Shown here: one piece after another, positions 52,728 to 63,368 of the stretch | How positions within the stretch are numbered: position 1 is the first letter of the stretch | Layout: each line of letters begins with the position of its first letter | Assembly (NCBI GenBank): GCA_963739795.1 | Contig: CAVUBL010000015.1 | Location: forward strand, 124,001-188,000 | Source of the DNA: CAVUBL01 sp963739795 | GTDB lineage: Bacteria > Acidobacteriota > Thermoanaerobaculia > Multivoradales > DATKCC01 | DNA length: 64,000 bases | Direction: 5' to 3' | Program-made: the position numbers and the translations under genes | The notes under the pieces: generated by a model | Told to the model about the DNA's origin: nothing | Databases searched by the model: none | Seen by the model: the letters and a program-made list of their open reading frames with translations, nothing else

Positions 52728-53753
52728 ATGCGAGACGAGCTACTGCAACTGACCGCCGAGCTGGCCCGTCGCGGCGAGCCCTTCGTGACCGCGGTGGTCG
52801 TGGGCCGCCGGCCCCCGAGCTCGGCCCAGGTCGGCGACCGGGCCGTGATCACCGCCGACGGCGTCTTCCACGGCTGGCTGGGTGGGAGCTGCACCCGGCC
52901 GACCGTGATCCGGGAGGCCCGCCGGGCCCTGGCCGACGGCCGTCCGCACCGCGTGACCCTCTCCCCCGACCCGGAGGCCGAGCGCCGGGTGGCCGAGTCG
53001 GCCGGGCCGGGCGTCGACGTCTTCCCCATGACCTGCCACAGCGGAGGCACCGTGGAGATCTACCTCGAGCCGGTCCTTCCGGCGTCGCGACTCGTCATCT
53101 TCGGCCCCTCCCCCGTCGCCCGCACCCTGGGCGCCCTGGGCGAGGTCCTCGGGTACCGCGTGACGGCGGTGGGCGGCGAGGACGGCATCCCCCTCGCCGA
53201 GCTGGCCGCGAAGCCCGCCGGCTCGGGCCGCGACCTCTTCGCCGTCGTCGCCACCATGGGCGAGGACGACGAGGCCTCGCTGCGCGCCGCCCTCGCCCTC
53301 GATCCGGCGCCGGCGTACGTGGGCCTGGTGGCGAGCTCGCGGCGCTTCGCCCAGGTCCGCGAGACCCTGATCGCCGGCGGCGTGGCCGCCGCGGCCCTCG
53401 ATCGCGTGAGGAGCCCCGCCGGCCTCGATCTCGGCGCCCGCACCCCGGAGGAGATCGCCCTCTCCATCCTCGCCGAGATCGTCCAGCTCCGGCCCGCGGC
53501 GGGCGCCGAGGAGGGGCGGGCGGAGAAGGAAGCGGCGACGGCCACGGCCGAGGCCGCCACCCACGCCACCGACCCGATCTGCGGCATGAGCGTCGAGGTC
53601 GCCGGCGCCCGCCACACCGCCGAGCACGAGGGGACGACCTGGTACTTCTGCTGCGGCGGCTGCCGCGAGCGCTTCCTGGCCGACCCCGGCCGCTACGCCC
53701 CGGCCAAGGATGAGACCTCGAAAGGCGCCGCAGCGGGAGGGGGCGAGGCGTGA
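52728..53753 (+). CDS. XdhC/CoxF-like factor fused to a C-terminal YHS domain
   Basis: 341-residue protein. Residues 1-110 are an XdhC-type N domain (GDRAVITADGVFHGWLGGSC, RPTVIREARRALADG); residues 118-255 a Rossmann-like domain (RLVIFGPSPVARTLGALGEV, YVGLVASSRRFAQVRETLIA). After an Ala/Glu linker, residues 280-325 are a YHS domain (DPICGMSVEVAGARHTAEHE, then YFCCGGCRERFLADP) with four Cys that may bind copper or another metal. Form I CO dehydrogenase carries a Mo-Cu active site, so a metal-binding YHS module on a CoxF-like maturation factor is a suggestive fusion. It ends in GTGA overlap with coxD. The fusion partner role is inference. Confidence 0.88.
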   Translation: MRDELLQLTAELARRGEPFVTAVVVGRRPPSSAQVGDRAVITADGVFHGWLGGSCTRPTVIREARRALADGRPHRVTLSPDPEAERRVAESAGPGVDVFPMTCHSGGTVEIYLEPVLPASRLVIFGPSPVARTLGALGEVLGYRVTAVGGEDGIPLAELAAKPAGSGRDLFAVVATMGEDDEASLRAALALDPAPAYVGLVASSRRFAQVRETLIAGGVAAAALDRVRSPAGLDLGARTPEEIALSILAEIVQLRPAAGAEEGRAEKEAATATAEAATHATDPICGMSVEVAGARHTAEHEGTTWYFCCGGCRERFLADPGRYAPAKDETSKGAAAGGGEA

Positions 53754-54658
53754 AGCCGGAGATCACCCACCTGCTCGAGAGCATGGAGGCCGAGGGCTAC
53801 GTCGCCGACGCCGAGATCGCCACCGCCGTCTACCTGGCCCGGGAGATGCGCCGGCCCCTTCTGATCGAGGGCGACGCCGGCGTCGGCAAGACCGAGATCG
53901 CCAAGGTCCTGGCCCGGCTCCTCGGAACCGAGCTCATCCGCCTCCAGTGCTACGAGGGCCTCGACGTCTCGACCGCCCTCTACGAGTGGAACTACCCGCG
54001 CCAGATGCTCCGCCTGCGCCTGGCCGAGTCCGAAGGGCGCAGCTCCGAGGAGACCGAGGCCGTGATCTTCGGCCGCGACTACCTCCTGGAGCGCCCGCTC
54101 CTGCGCGCCATCACCCGCCGCGAGGGCCCGCCGGTGCTCCTCATCGACGAGATCGACCGCGCCGACGAGGGGTTCGAGGCCTTCCTGCTGGAGGTGCTCT
54201 CGGACTTCCAGGTGACCATCCCGGAGCTCGGCACGATCCGGGCCGAGCACGTGCCCTACGTGGTCCTCACCTCCAACCGGACGCGGGAGATCGGCGACGC
54301 CCTGCGCCGGCGCTGCCTCTACCTCTACGTCGAGCATCCGAGCGTGGAGAAGGAGGTGCGGGTGCTCCGCGCGCGGGTGCCCGGCGTCGGCGAGCGCCTC
54401 GCCACCGAGATCGCCCGCTTCATGCGGAGCCTGCGGGATCTCCGCCTCAGCCGGACGCCGGGGGTCTCGGAGACCATCGACTGGGCGCAGGCCCTCCTCA
54501 CCCTCCACCACGACCGGCTCGACCTCGAGACCGTGGAGCAGACCCTCGGCTGCGTGCTCAAGGACCCCCACGACGCCCACGAGATCCGCGGTGCCGAGCT
54601 CGCCGGCCTGCTGGCCGACGCCCGCGAAGGCGAGGAGGCGGAGGCCGCCGCAGGGTGA
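53750..54658 (+). CDS. coxD: MoxR/CoxD-type AAA+ ATPase
   Basis: 302-residue AAA+ ATPase of the MoxR family; CoxD helps build the Mo-Cu active site of CO dehydrogenase. Walker A LLIEGDAGVGKTEIAKVLA at about residue 40, CYEGLDVSTALYEWNYPRQM, Walker B PPVLLIDEIDRADEGFEAFL near 130, sensor VVLTSNRTREIGDALRRRC near 165 and helical lid to the end. Start GTG overlaps the YHS-fusion gene and its stop overlaps coxE (GTGA at both ends), so the three are coupled. The MoxR-VWA pairing with coxE is typical. Complete. Confidence 0.93.
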   Translation: MKPEITHLLESMEAEGYVADAEIATAVYLAREMRRPLLIEGDAGVGKTEIAKVLARLLGTELIRLQCYEGLDVSTALYEWNYPRQMLRLRLAESEGRSSEETEAVIFGRDYLLERPLLRAITRREGPPVLLIDEIDRADEGFEAFLLEVLSDFQVTIPELGTIRAEHVPYVVLTSNRTREIGDALRRRCLYLYVEHPSVEKEVRVLRARVPGVGERLATEIARFMRSLRDLRLSRTPGVSETIDWAQALLTLHHDRLDLETVEQTLGCVLKDPHDAHEIRGAELAGLLADAREGEEAEAAAG

Positions 54659-55812
54659 GCGATCTCGTCCACCATGTCGCGCGCTTCGGCCGGGCGCTCC
54701 GCGAGCGCGGCGTGGCGATCACCCTGAGCGACGAGGCCGACGCCCTGACCGCCCTGGCCCTGGTCGACCTGGGCGACCGCGGCGAGGTGGCCCGCGCCCT
54801 GCGCAGCGCCCTCAAGATCCGCCCCGGACACCGGGCCCTGTTCGACGAGCTCTTCGCCGCCTGGTGGAGCCGGTCGGCGCACGCCATGCCGGCCCCCGAG
54901 GCACCCCGCGAGCCCCGGCGTTCCCCGGCCCTGCCCCGGGGCGCCCACCCGCACCCCGTTCCCGCCCCCGACGAGCTCGGCCGGGAAGGCGTCCGGGAGG
55001 TCCCGGAGGGCGGACGCGAGCCCAGCTTCAGCCCCCACGCCATGCTCCGCAAGAAGCCCTTCGACGAGTGCTCCGCGGCCGAGGTCGACGCCATGGAGCG
55101 CCTGGTCGCCCGACTGGCCCTGCGCCTCGCCACCCGTCCCAGCCGGCGCCGGGTGCCCACCCGCGGGCGCGGCGAGGCGGACCTGCGCCGGAGCTTCCGG
55201 GCCGCCCTCGCCACCGGCGGCGAGATGCTGCGCCTGGCCCGTCGCCACCGTCCCATCGAGGCGCCCCGCCTGGTGGTACTCTGTGACACCAGCGGCTCGA
55301 TGGAACCTCACCTTCGCTTCCTGATCACCTTCGTCCGTGCCCTGCGCCGGGTGGCGCAGCGCACGGAGGTCTTCGCCTTCAACACCGCCCTGGCGCGGCT
55401 CACGCCCTGGCTCGGATCGACTCGGGACCGGGACCTGGGCCGGCGAGCCGGCGGCGGAAGCGGCCTCGAGCGCCTCATGGCCGCCGTGCCCGACTGGTCC
55501 GGAGGCACGCGGATCGCCGAGTGCCTCTCGCGGTTCGCCACCCGCCACCTGACCGAGCTCGTCGACCCCCGGACGGTGGTGATCATCGCCAGCGACGGCC
55601 TCGACCGCGGCGACCTCTCCGAGCTTCCCGACGCCATGCGCGCGATCCGGCGCCGGGCGCGACGAGTGCTCTGGCTCAACCCCCTGGCCGGCGACCCCCG
55701 CTACGAGCCCACCGCCCGCGCCATGGCGGCGGCGCTGCCGTACGTGGACCAGCTCCTCCCGGCCCACAACCTGGAGTCCCTGGAGCGGCTCCTCCCCCTA
55801 CTGGCGGCCTGA
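54655..55812 (+). CDS. coxE: CoxE-type von Willebrand factor A protein
   Basis: 385-residue cytoplasmic VWA protein that partners the MoxR-type ATPase CoxD in maturation of CO dehydrogenase. Residues 1-70 are helical (FGRALRERGVAITLSDEADA), then a Pro/Arg-rich linker. The CoxE/VWA domain spans residues 150-380 with an intact MIDAS site: VVLCDTSGSMEPHLRF (D-x-S-x-S), a later Thr in WSGGTRIAECL, and VIIASDGLDRGDL. Start GTG overlaps coxD stop (GTGA). The run of 108 bp before coxG contains a short GC-rich stretch, perhaps a hairpin, and no gene. Complete. Confidence 0.92.
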   Translation: MSDLVHHVARFGRALRERGVAITLSDEADALTALALVDLGDRGEVARALRSALKIRPGHRALFDELFAAWWSRSAHAMPAPEAPREPRRSPALPRGAHPHPVPAPDELGREGVREVPEGGREPSFSPHAMLRKKPFDECSAAEVDAMERLVARLALRLATRPSRRRVPTRGRGEADLRRSFRAALATGGEMLRLARRHRPIEAPRLVVLCDTSGSMEPHLRFLITFVRALRRVAQRTEVFAFNTALARLTPWLGSTRDRDLGRRAGGGSGLERLMAAVPDWSGGTRIAECLSRFATRHLTELVDPRTVVIIASDGLDRGDLSELPDAMRAIRRRARRVLWLNPLAGDPRYEPTARAMAAALPYVDQLLPAHNLESLERLLPLLAA

Positions 55813-55920
55813 CATGAACTACGAAGAACTTTCACGATCGAGCCTCGACCGGGAGGGGGCGTCCTCTTCCCCCCTCGCAAGGTGGGAAGGGGATCGAGGG
55901 GTTGCGGGGGCGATCTAGTC

Positions 55921-56646
55921 ATGGGAATTCCGATCGAAAAGACCTTCACCGTCCGGGCGACCCCTGACGCCGTCTGGGACTTCCTCACCAATCCCCACGA
56001 GGTGGCCGGCTGCCTGCCCGGGGCCGCCATCACCGAGCAGGTGGACGACACCACCTACTCCGGCACCATCACCGTCAGGGTCGGCCCGGTGACAGCCAAC
56101 TACAAGGGCACGCTCCACTTCGACCGCCTGGACGCCGAGGCGCGCGAGGCCGAGCTCTCCGCCTCCGGCCAGGAGACCAAGGGCAAGGGCGGCGCCGACA
56201 TGCGCATGACCAGCCGCGTCGTCGAGCGCTCGCCCGACGAGACCGAGGTGATCATCAGCTCCGACGTCAACGTGGTCGGCGTGCTGGCGCAGTTCGGCCG
56301 GGGGATGATCCAAGACGTCTCCGACCAGCTTTTCGGCCGCTTCACCGACTGCGTCCACCGCAAGCTCGAGGGCCCGGCACCGGCGGCCGAAGAGACCACC
56401 CAGGCCGGAGCCGAAGCCGCCGCTCCCGCAGCCCGAGCCGCCGCTCCCGAGGCCGCCCCCGGAGCTCCCGCTCCGGCGCCCGGCCAGCCCGCCGAGCCGG
56501 CCCAGCCGGCCCAACCGGCCTTGGACGTCCTGGAGCTGGGGCGGGCCGCCGCCGGGCGCGCCGCCCTGCGCACGCTCCGGCGCCCGGGCTTCTGGGTCGT
56601 CGTCGTCCTCCTCGCCCTCCTCGTCTACTGGTTCTTCCTACGGTAG
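55921..56646 (+). CDS. coxG: CoxG-like membrane-anchored SRPBCC protein
   Basis: 241-residue protein. Residues 1-150 are a CoxG/SRPBCC hydrophobic-pocket domain (IEKTFTVRATPDAVWDFLTN, PHEVAGCLPGAAI, GTITVRVGPVTANYKGTLHF, DVNVVGVLAQFGRGMIQDVS). A flexible Ala/Pro/Glu-rich linker (about 155-210) leads to one C-terminal membrane helix (FWVVVVLLALLVYWFFL). CoxG is thought to recruit or anchor CO dehydrogenase at the cytoplasmic membrane, and a tail-anchored form fits that. ATG 55921 follows GGGGGCG weakly. It lies 25 nt before coxM. Confidence 0.92.
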   Translation: MGIPIEKTFTVRATPDAVWDFLTNPHEVAGCLPGAAITEQVDDTTYSGTITVRVGPVTANYKGTLHFDRLDAEAREAELSASGQETKGKGGADMRMTSRVVERSPDETEVIISSDVNVVGVLAQFGRGMIQDVSDQLFGRFTDCVHRKLEGPAPAAEETTQAGAEAAAPAARAAAPEAAPGAPAPAPGQPAEPAQPAQPALDVLELGRAAAGRAALRTLRRPGFWVVVVLLALLVYWFFLR

Positions 56647-56671
56647 GTCTCAACAGAAAGGCAGCCGCCCG

Positions 56672-57547
56672 ATGATCCCCGCATCCTTCGACTACCACGC
56701 GCCGTCGACGCTGGAAGAGGCCATCGGCCTGCTCCGGCAATGGCCCGACGACGCCAAGGTGCTCTCCGGCGGCCAGAGCCTGCTGCCGCTCCTGAAGCTG
56801 CGCCTCGGCTCGGCCGGCCACCTGGTCGACATCGGCCGCATCCCGAACCTCGAATACCTCCGGGAGGAGGGCGACCGCCTCCTGATCGGTGGGCGCACCC
56901 GGGAGGCCGAGCTCGAGCGCTCCGAGCTCGTGCAGCGCAAGTATCCACTCCTCGCCGACACCGCGGCGGTCATCGCCGACCCGCTGGTGCGCAACCTCGC
57001 CACCGTCGGCGGCAACCTGGCCCACGGCGACCCGGCCAACGACCACCCGGCGACCATGCTGGCCTACCGCGCCGAGGTGGTCGCCACCGGCGCCGGCGGG
57101 GCGACCCGGGTGATCCAGATCGACGAGTTCTTCCGCGGCCTCTTCTACACCGCGCTCCGGCCCGACGAGATCCTCACCGAGATCCGCATCCCGGTGCCGC
57201 CGGCCGGGAGCGGCGGCGCCTACGTGAAGCTCGAGCGCAAGGTGGGCGACTTCGCGGCCGCGGCCAGCGCCGTCCAGGTGACGCTGGGCGCGGGCGGCGA
57301 GGTGGCGAGCGCCGGAATCGGCCTCACCAACGCCGGCTCCACCCCGATCCGGGCGGCCCGGGCCGAGGAGTACCTCACGGGCAAGACGCCGACGGACGAC
57401 GTGATCGCCGAGGCGGCTCGCCTGGCCTCCGAGTCGGCCTCGCCCAGCGCCGACCGGCGCGGTTCGGTCGAATACAAACGAGAGATGGCCCGGGTGCTCA
57501 CCGCGCGCGCCCTGAAGAAGGCCGTCCAGCGAGCCCAGGGGGCCTGA
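56672..57547 (+). CDS. coxM: CO dehydrogenase medium (FAD) subunit
   Basis: 291-residue flavoprotein subunit that takes electrons from the iron-sulfur subunit and passes them to the quinone pool. FAD-binding motifs: KVLSGGQSLLPLLKLRL near residue 30 and NLATVGGNLAHGDPANDHPA near 108; then the C-terminal CODH flavoprotein domain (AYVKLERKVGDFAAAASAVQ). The canonical motifs are AGGHSLLP and TIGGSLANNDPA; here GGQS and TVGGN are close relatives. First of the structural trio in order M-S-L, which is the form I order. 4 bp before coxS. Intact. Confidence 0.93.
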   Translation: MIPASFDYHAPSTLEEAIGLLRQWPDDAKVLSGGQSLLPLLKLRLGSAGHLVDIGRIPNLEYLREEGDRLLIGGRTREAELERSELVQRKYPLLADTAAVIADPLVRNLATVGGNLAHGDPANDHPATMLAYRAEVVATGAGGATRVIQIDEFFRGLFYTALRPDEILTEIRIPVPPAGSGGAYVKLERKVGDFAAAASAVQVTLGAGGEVASAGIGLTNAGSTPIRAARAEEYLTGKTPTDDVIAEAARLASESASPSADRRGSVEYKREMARVLTARALKKAVQRAQGA

Positions 57548-57551
57548 AGCC

Positions 57552-58028
57552 ATGGCGCGACACACGATCACCGTCACCGTCAACGGCGCGGAGCAGAAGG
57601 GCGAGGTCGACTCGCGCCTGCTCCTCGTCCACTTCCTGCGCGAAGTCCTGGGGATGACCGGTACCCACATCGGCTGCGACACCACCCACTGCGGCGCCTG
57701 CACGGTGCTGCTCGACGGCCAGCCGGTCAAGTCCTGCACGGTGCTCGCCGTCCAGGCCGACGGCCGCGAGGTGATGACCGTCGAGGGGCTCGAGCAGAAC
57801 GACCAGCTCCACCCGATCCAAGAGGGCTTCCACCAGGAGCACGGCCTCCAGTGCGGCTATTGCACGCCGGGCATGATGCTCACCAGCTACGCCCTGCTCC
57901 AGGACAACCCCGACCCCAGCGAGGCCGAGATCCGCCACGCCATCTCGGGAAACCTCTGCCGCTGCACCGGCTACGTCAACATCGTCAAGTCGGTGCAACA
58001 CGCCGCCGAGAAGCTGCGCACCCCCTGA
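57552..58028 (+). CDS. coxS: CO dehydrogenase small (2 x [2Fe-2S]) subunit
   Basis: 158-residue iron-sulfur subunit that carries electrons from the molybdenum site to FAD. N-terminal plant-type ferredoxin domain: GTHIGCDTTHCGACTVLLDG near residues 37-56 with a fourth Cys in VKSCTVLAVQ; C-terminal all-helical [2Fe-2S] domain: LQCGYCTPGMMLTSYALL near 100 and ISGNLCRCTGYVNIVKSV near 132. All eight ligand cysteines are present. Starts 4 bp after coxM and ends 25 bp before coxL, so it is in the same operon. Length typical of CoxS. Confidence 0.95.
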   Translation: MARHTITVTVNGAEQKGEVDSRLLLVHFLREVLGMTGTHIGCDTTHCGACTVLLDGQPVKSCTVLAVQADGREVMTVEGLEQNDQLHPIQEGFHQEHGLQCGYCTPGMMLTSYALLQDNPDPSEAEIRHAISGNLCRCTGYVNIVKSVQHAAEKLRTP

Positions 58029-58053
58029 ACCGGCCCCAAGCCAGGAGAAAAGC

Positions 58054-60420
<2,367 letters not shown>

Positions 60421-60439
60421 GGGGGAGGGGCCGAAGCAG

Positions 60440-60898
60440 TTACTCCGCCTCGGCCAGCCGCGGGATTCCTTCCAGCGTGCGCCGCACCCGCCGCCCCATC
60501 AGCCGGTGGAAGAAGATCGGGAAGTCCCTCACGGTCTCGCCGCTCAGAGGGAGCCAGCTCTCGTACAGGTAGGCCGCGGCCTCGACGTTCTTCCGCGACC
60601 CATGGTGGCGGGCGACGGCGTAGCGACCGCCGGGGATGACCCTGTTCACCAGGCCCTGCGGATTCTGAGAGACCTCGTGCTCCACGGCCACGCACAGGTC
60701 CACGCGATACTCCGCAGCCGGCGTGGTCCGGGGGTCGTTGTAGTGGATGCCGTAGGTGGCGTGCTTGTCTGGAGACATGCGGTTCTCGATACGCCACGCC
60801 ACGAGGCGCCGAACCGATTCGTGTTCCGTCTCCGGAGGTCCCAGATGTTCCACGACGGCGACCCGGGTCTCCGGGAACTCGACGATCTTCACGTTCAT
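60440..60898 (-). CDS. GyrI-like small-molecule-binding domain protein
   Basis: 152-residue protein made of the GyrI/SbmC-type effector domain alone (two SHS2 repeats). Visible parts: VKIVEFPETRVAVVEHLGPP at residues 3-22, YGIHYNDPRTTPAAEYRVDL near 50, VIPGGRYAVARHHGS near 88, and the helix AAAYLYESWLPLSGETVRD followed by PIFFHRL. Family members bind drugs, aromatic compounds or act as gyrase-inhibitor or cyclopropanoid hydrolases; no DNA-binding domain is attached here. Convergent with coxL and not in a visible operon. Start ATG 60898 is preceded by a weak GGAAGCCACCC. Confidence 0.85.
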   Translation of the reverse strand: MNVKIVEFPETRVAVVEHLGPPETEHESVRRLVAWRIENRMSPDKHATYGIHYNDPRTTPAAEYRVDLCVAVEHEVSQNPQGLVNRVIPGGRYAVARHHGSRKNVEAAAYLYESWLPLSGETVRDFPIFFHRLMGRRVRRTLEGIPRLAEAE

Positions 60899-61038
60899 GG
60901 GTGGCTTCCCAAGGGCGGTGAGGTAAGGAGCTCGCAGGAGAGCCGAGACTTAACTCCACCATCCTTCCCAGGACCGAGCATGCCGAAGCGGAGGGCCTGC
61001 CGACGGCGCTCGGCGCGGCGGCTCCGACTCGCGGAGGA

Positions 61039-61452
61039 CTATGGGCTGCCCGGGGGCGGTGAGAGCAGGCTGAGATCGGGGAAATAGCCTCGCAGGTAGC
61101 CGCGGTCTTTGGCTGCGAGACAATCGGCCTGGAGCTGGGCGTGGGCGGCGATGAGGAAGTCGGGAATCAGGTGACGCCGCGGCCCGCCGCGCTCACGGTA
61201 GCGCTTGAAGGTCCGGCCGGCGAGCCAGGCCGCCCCTTGCTCGATCGGCTCGGGGCGAGCCCCCAGGTCGGCCAGCACGCCATCGAGCTCGGACCTGGTT
61301 TCGAAGGCGGGAGCCAGCTCGGCGTAGACGATCTCGCAGAGCACGAGCCTTCCCTCCCGCCGCGCCTCGATCAGCGCCTCCATCCACTCCTCGGCGCCGG
61401 GCTCCCGGTTGAAGATCGTCAGGAGCACCGAAGAGTCCAGCGCGACCCTCAC
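61039..61452 (-). CDS. vapC: VapC-family PIN-domain toxin (ribonuclease)
   Basis: 137-residue PIN-domain protein, predicted Mg-dependent RNase of a toxin-antitoxin pair. Acidic active-site residues: Asp in RVALDSSVLLTIF at residue 6, Glu in CEIVYAELAPAF near 44, and Asp in RRHLIPDFLIAAHAQLQAD near 96, with the closing AAKDRGYLRGYFPDL. The GTG at 61452 overlaps the antitoxin stop (GTGA), so the upstream AbrB-type gene is its antitoxin and they are coupled. A longer frame upstream is not supported. Substrate RNA unknown. Confidence 0.9.
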   Translation of the reverse strand: MRVALDSSVLLTIFNREPGAEEWMEALIEARREGRLVLCEIVYAELAPAFETRSELDGVLADLGARPEPIEQGAAWLAGRTFKRYRERGGPRRHLIPDFLIAAHAQLQADCLAAKDRGYLRGYFPDLSLLSPPPGSP

Positions 61453-61703
61453 TCTTCCTCCCCGCCGCCCGGCTCGTCGGCACGGCCCCGGGTCTCGTCG
61501 AGCCACTCGTCGGAGGTCACCGCCATCCTCCCGCGGGTTCGGCCCACGAGAGAGCGCATCGCCTCTTCGTCGAACACCGGAGTCGCCTTCAGATACGGAG
61601 CTTCCTCGTCGAACTCGAGGACCTGGCCGGCCTCGAGACCGAGGCGCCGCCGGATCGCCTTGGGAATCGTGATCTGGCCCTTGGAAGTAAGCGTAGCCTT
61701 CAT
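61449..61703 (-). CDS. AbrB/MazE-type antitoxin (SpoVT-AbrB domain)
   Basis: 84-residue antitoxin: swapped-hairpin AbrB DNA-binding domain at residues 1-45 (MKATLTSKGQITIPKAIRRR, LGLEAGQVLEFDEEAPYL), then a toxin-neutralising tail (DEEAMRSLVGRTRGRMAVTS) ending in acidic residues. It would repress its own promoter and block the adjacent VapC. The ATG at 61703 gives the standard family start; an ATG at 61721 adds MHYDLG. The stop overlaps the toxin start (GTGA). Complete pair. Confidence 0.9.
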   Translation of the reverse strand: MKATLTSKGQITIPKAIRRRLGLEAGQVLEFDEEAPYLKATPVFDEEAMRSLVGRTRGRMAVTSDEWLDETRGRADEPGGGEEE

Positions 61704-61836
61704 ACCCAGATCGTAATGCATGACGGTAAGGAGAACAAGTAAGCTGACCGTGGCCTTTGCCGCTGACGTTGAGCCGGCGAGAGCGGCGATCCGCCGCCAG
61801 GCCACTCTCGCCAGAAGGCAGGATGGGGCGTCCCGC

Positions 61837-62093
61837 TCAGGGGCCTGCGACCTGCCCCTCCTCCAGCAGGCGGCCAAGAATCTCCCAGTGGCGCCTGCCC
61901 GGCTCGAGCACCACCACGTGTGGCCGGCCGAGCCAGGAGAAAACGGCTCGGCCGCCTCCGCGATCTCGTGCCACGCGAAGCCCCGTCGGATCGCTTCGTT
62001 GACCACCGCGCGAAACGGCGGGCCGGAGTCGCGAGCTTCCTCGCGTAGCTTCGCCGCCACGTCATCGTCCGGGGTCAGCGTCGTCCGCATCAT
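61837..62093 (-). pseudogene. Degraded vapBC: antitoxin 5' part joined out of frame to a VapC fragment
   Basis: The frame starting at 62093/62090 encodes a normal VapB N terminus (RTTLTPDDDVAAKLREEARD, then PFRAVVNEAIRRGFA). After about 40 residues the VapB sequence stops. In a different frame the same DNA encodes AVFSWLGRPHVVVLEPGRRH and WEILGRLLEEGQVAGP followed by TGA at 61837-61839, which looks like the middle of a VapC PIN protein (the RP-x-V-x-V-x-E/A-PG-x-RHW segment). The antitoxin tail and both ends of the toxin are gone, so a deletion with frameshift destroyed this pair. It sits directly upstream of the intact AbrB/VapC pair and downstream of the DUF4386-like gene. Confidence 0.7.
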
Positions 62094-62124
62094 GCCTTGC
62101 TGCTTGAAGTGAAGCCTCTGGATG

Positions 62125-62838
62125 TCAACCGCTCGCCACGGGTAGCGGCGCGGCCCCGGTCGCTCGTGGCCTGGCCCCGACGATGGTGAGCCAGAGCATG
62201 ATCGCCGGCTCGCCGAGGAGGAAGGGGAACGACCACTGGAACGCCGTGGGATAGAGCTCCGGGGCCAGCAGGCCGAACAGGCTGAGCGCCACGTAGGCGG
62301 CGCCGTTGACGACGAGCCAGACGCCCAGCACGCGGGGCAGGAAACCCGACCGGTACACCAGCAAGCCGAAGGGGAAGAGCCACAGACCCCAGAAGATCTC
62401 GGACACGAAAATCCCCTGGGTGTCGAGGTTGAGGAGCAGCATCACCAGGGCGTCGCGCTGCGGCTTGTCGAAGACCGCAAGGAAGTCGGGGCCACGGGCC
62501 ACGACCAGGGCGCCGAGCGAGGCCACCTGGTTGGCGAAGGCGAGCGGGACCTGGAGCAAGACCAGGGTCAGGAGGGTCGCGGCGCCGAACCGGCTCACCC
62601 CCTCGAACAGGCGGTAGAGCACGTAGGCGAGGACCATGTAGATGACCACCGAGCCGAGGCCGACGACGATGCCCGCGCGGAAGAGCCCCGGCGACGCCGC
62701 GAGGTTCGCCGCCGTCGCCGCGGCGTCGCCGTGCACGATGAGCTTGCCGGGAACGTACATGAGACAGAAGTAACCGAGGAAGCCGTTCAGCAGGTACAGA
62801 AGCCCCGCGACTCGGGCCGTGCTCTTGATCGAGCTCAT
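62125..62838 (-). CDS. DUF4386-like multi-pass membrane protein
   Basis: 237-residue inner-membrane protein with about six hydrophobic helices (VAGLLYLLNGFLGYFCLMYV, GIVVGLGSVVIYMVLAYVLY, ATLLTLVLLQVPLAFANQVA, FWGLWLFPFGLLVYRSGFLP, VWLVVNGAAYVALSLFGLLA, FLLGEPAIMLWLTIVGARP). The opening KSTARVAGLLYLLN and the FWGLWLFPFG-x-L helix are typical of DUF4386, a family of unknown function common in soil bacteria. ATG 62838 has AAGGAGA 6 nt upstream. It ends 32 bp before the vapBC remnant. An inverted-repeat element lies just upstream of its start, and may carry or interrupt its promoter. Confidence 0.82.
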   Translation of the reverse strand: MSSIKSTARVAGLLYLLNGFLGYFCLMYVPGKLIVHGDAAATAANLAASPGLFRAGIVVGLGSVVIYMVLAYVLYRLFEGVSRFGAATLLTLVLLQVPLAFANQVASLGALVVARGPDFLAVFDKPQRDALVMLLLNLDTQGIFVSEIFWGLWLFPFGLLVYRSGFLPRVLGVWLVVNGAAYVALSLFGLLAPELYPTAFQWSFPFLLGEPAIMLWLTIVGARPRATGAAPLPVASG

Positions 62839-62878
62839 GAGCTCTCCTTTTCCGAGCGAAGTTGGACCCCAACCTACT

Positions 62879-63035
62879 GGTCTGTCAAGCGTCAAGTGAC
62901 GCGTCCTGACGGTCCTTCACGCCGCGGGCGGCGTTGCGCCTCCTCGACGTAGGCCCCGCTACGCCTGCGTCGGCGCGCCTTGCCAGCGACGCGAAATCCT
63001 CGCCAGCTACGCTGTCGCTTGAAGCTTGACAGACC
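62879..63035. repeat. 157-bp element bounded by 24-bp imperfect inverted repeats
   Basis: 62879-62902 and 63012-63035 match as inverted repeats at 20 of 24 positions; the outer 5 bases of the dyad read GGTCT/AGACC and both arms contain TGTCAAGC. The interior is GC-rich with further palindromes (for example CGCCGCGGGCGGCG) and no ORF. Looks like a non-coding mobile or extragenic palindromic element between the DUF4386-like gene and the next repeat element. Confidence 0.5.
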
Positions 63036-63089
63036 ACTACGCTGAAGAGGCGGGAAGAGTTTCCCGCGGCGGCGCGCTCCCGGGTCGAT

Positions 63090-63368
63090 CTAGGAGTCTG
63101 CGCGGCAGAAACGCGCAGTCGCGTTGCGAGCGCCGTGGGGTCGGATACGAGGCACCGCGACGCAGGCGATGCCGAGCCATCGTCGAGGAGCGGGAACGAA
63201 GTAGACGGCCGCACGCCGCCGCAACCCTTCGGGCGCAAGGGGGTTACGGGCTGTCTCCGGCGTTGCTCGTCGTCCACGATGTCCCTGCATCGCCTCCTCC
63301 TCGCGCCTTGGATCCACCCCGTAAGACCCTTGCGCGCGGCTACGTGTTTCTGCCGCGCAGACTCCTAG
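63090..63368. mobile_element. 279-bp MITE-like element with perfect 23-bp terminal inverted repeats
   Basis: 63090-63112 and 63346-63368 are perfect reverse complements (beginning CTAGGAGTCTGCGCGGCAG). Between them lie 233 bp with no credible gene. Long perfect terminal repeats around a short non-coding core are the structure of a miniature inverted-repeat element or a solo end-pair of an insertion sequence; no target-site duplication and no transposase are visible. Inserted in the gap (62839-63480) between the DUF4386-like gene and a PIN toxin gene with a damaged 5' end. Confidence 0.55.
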
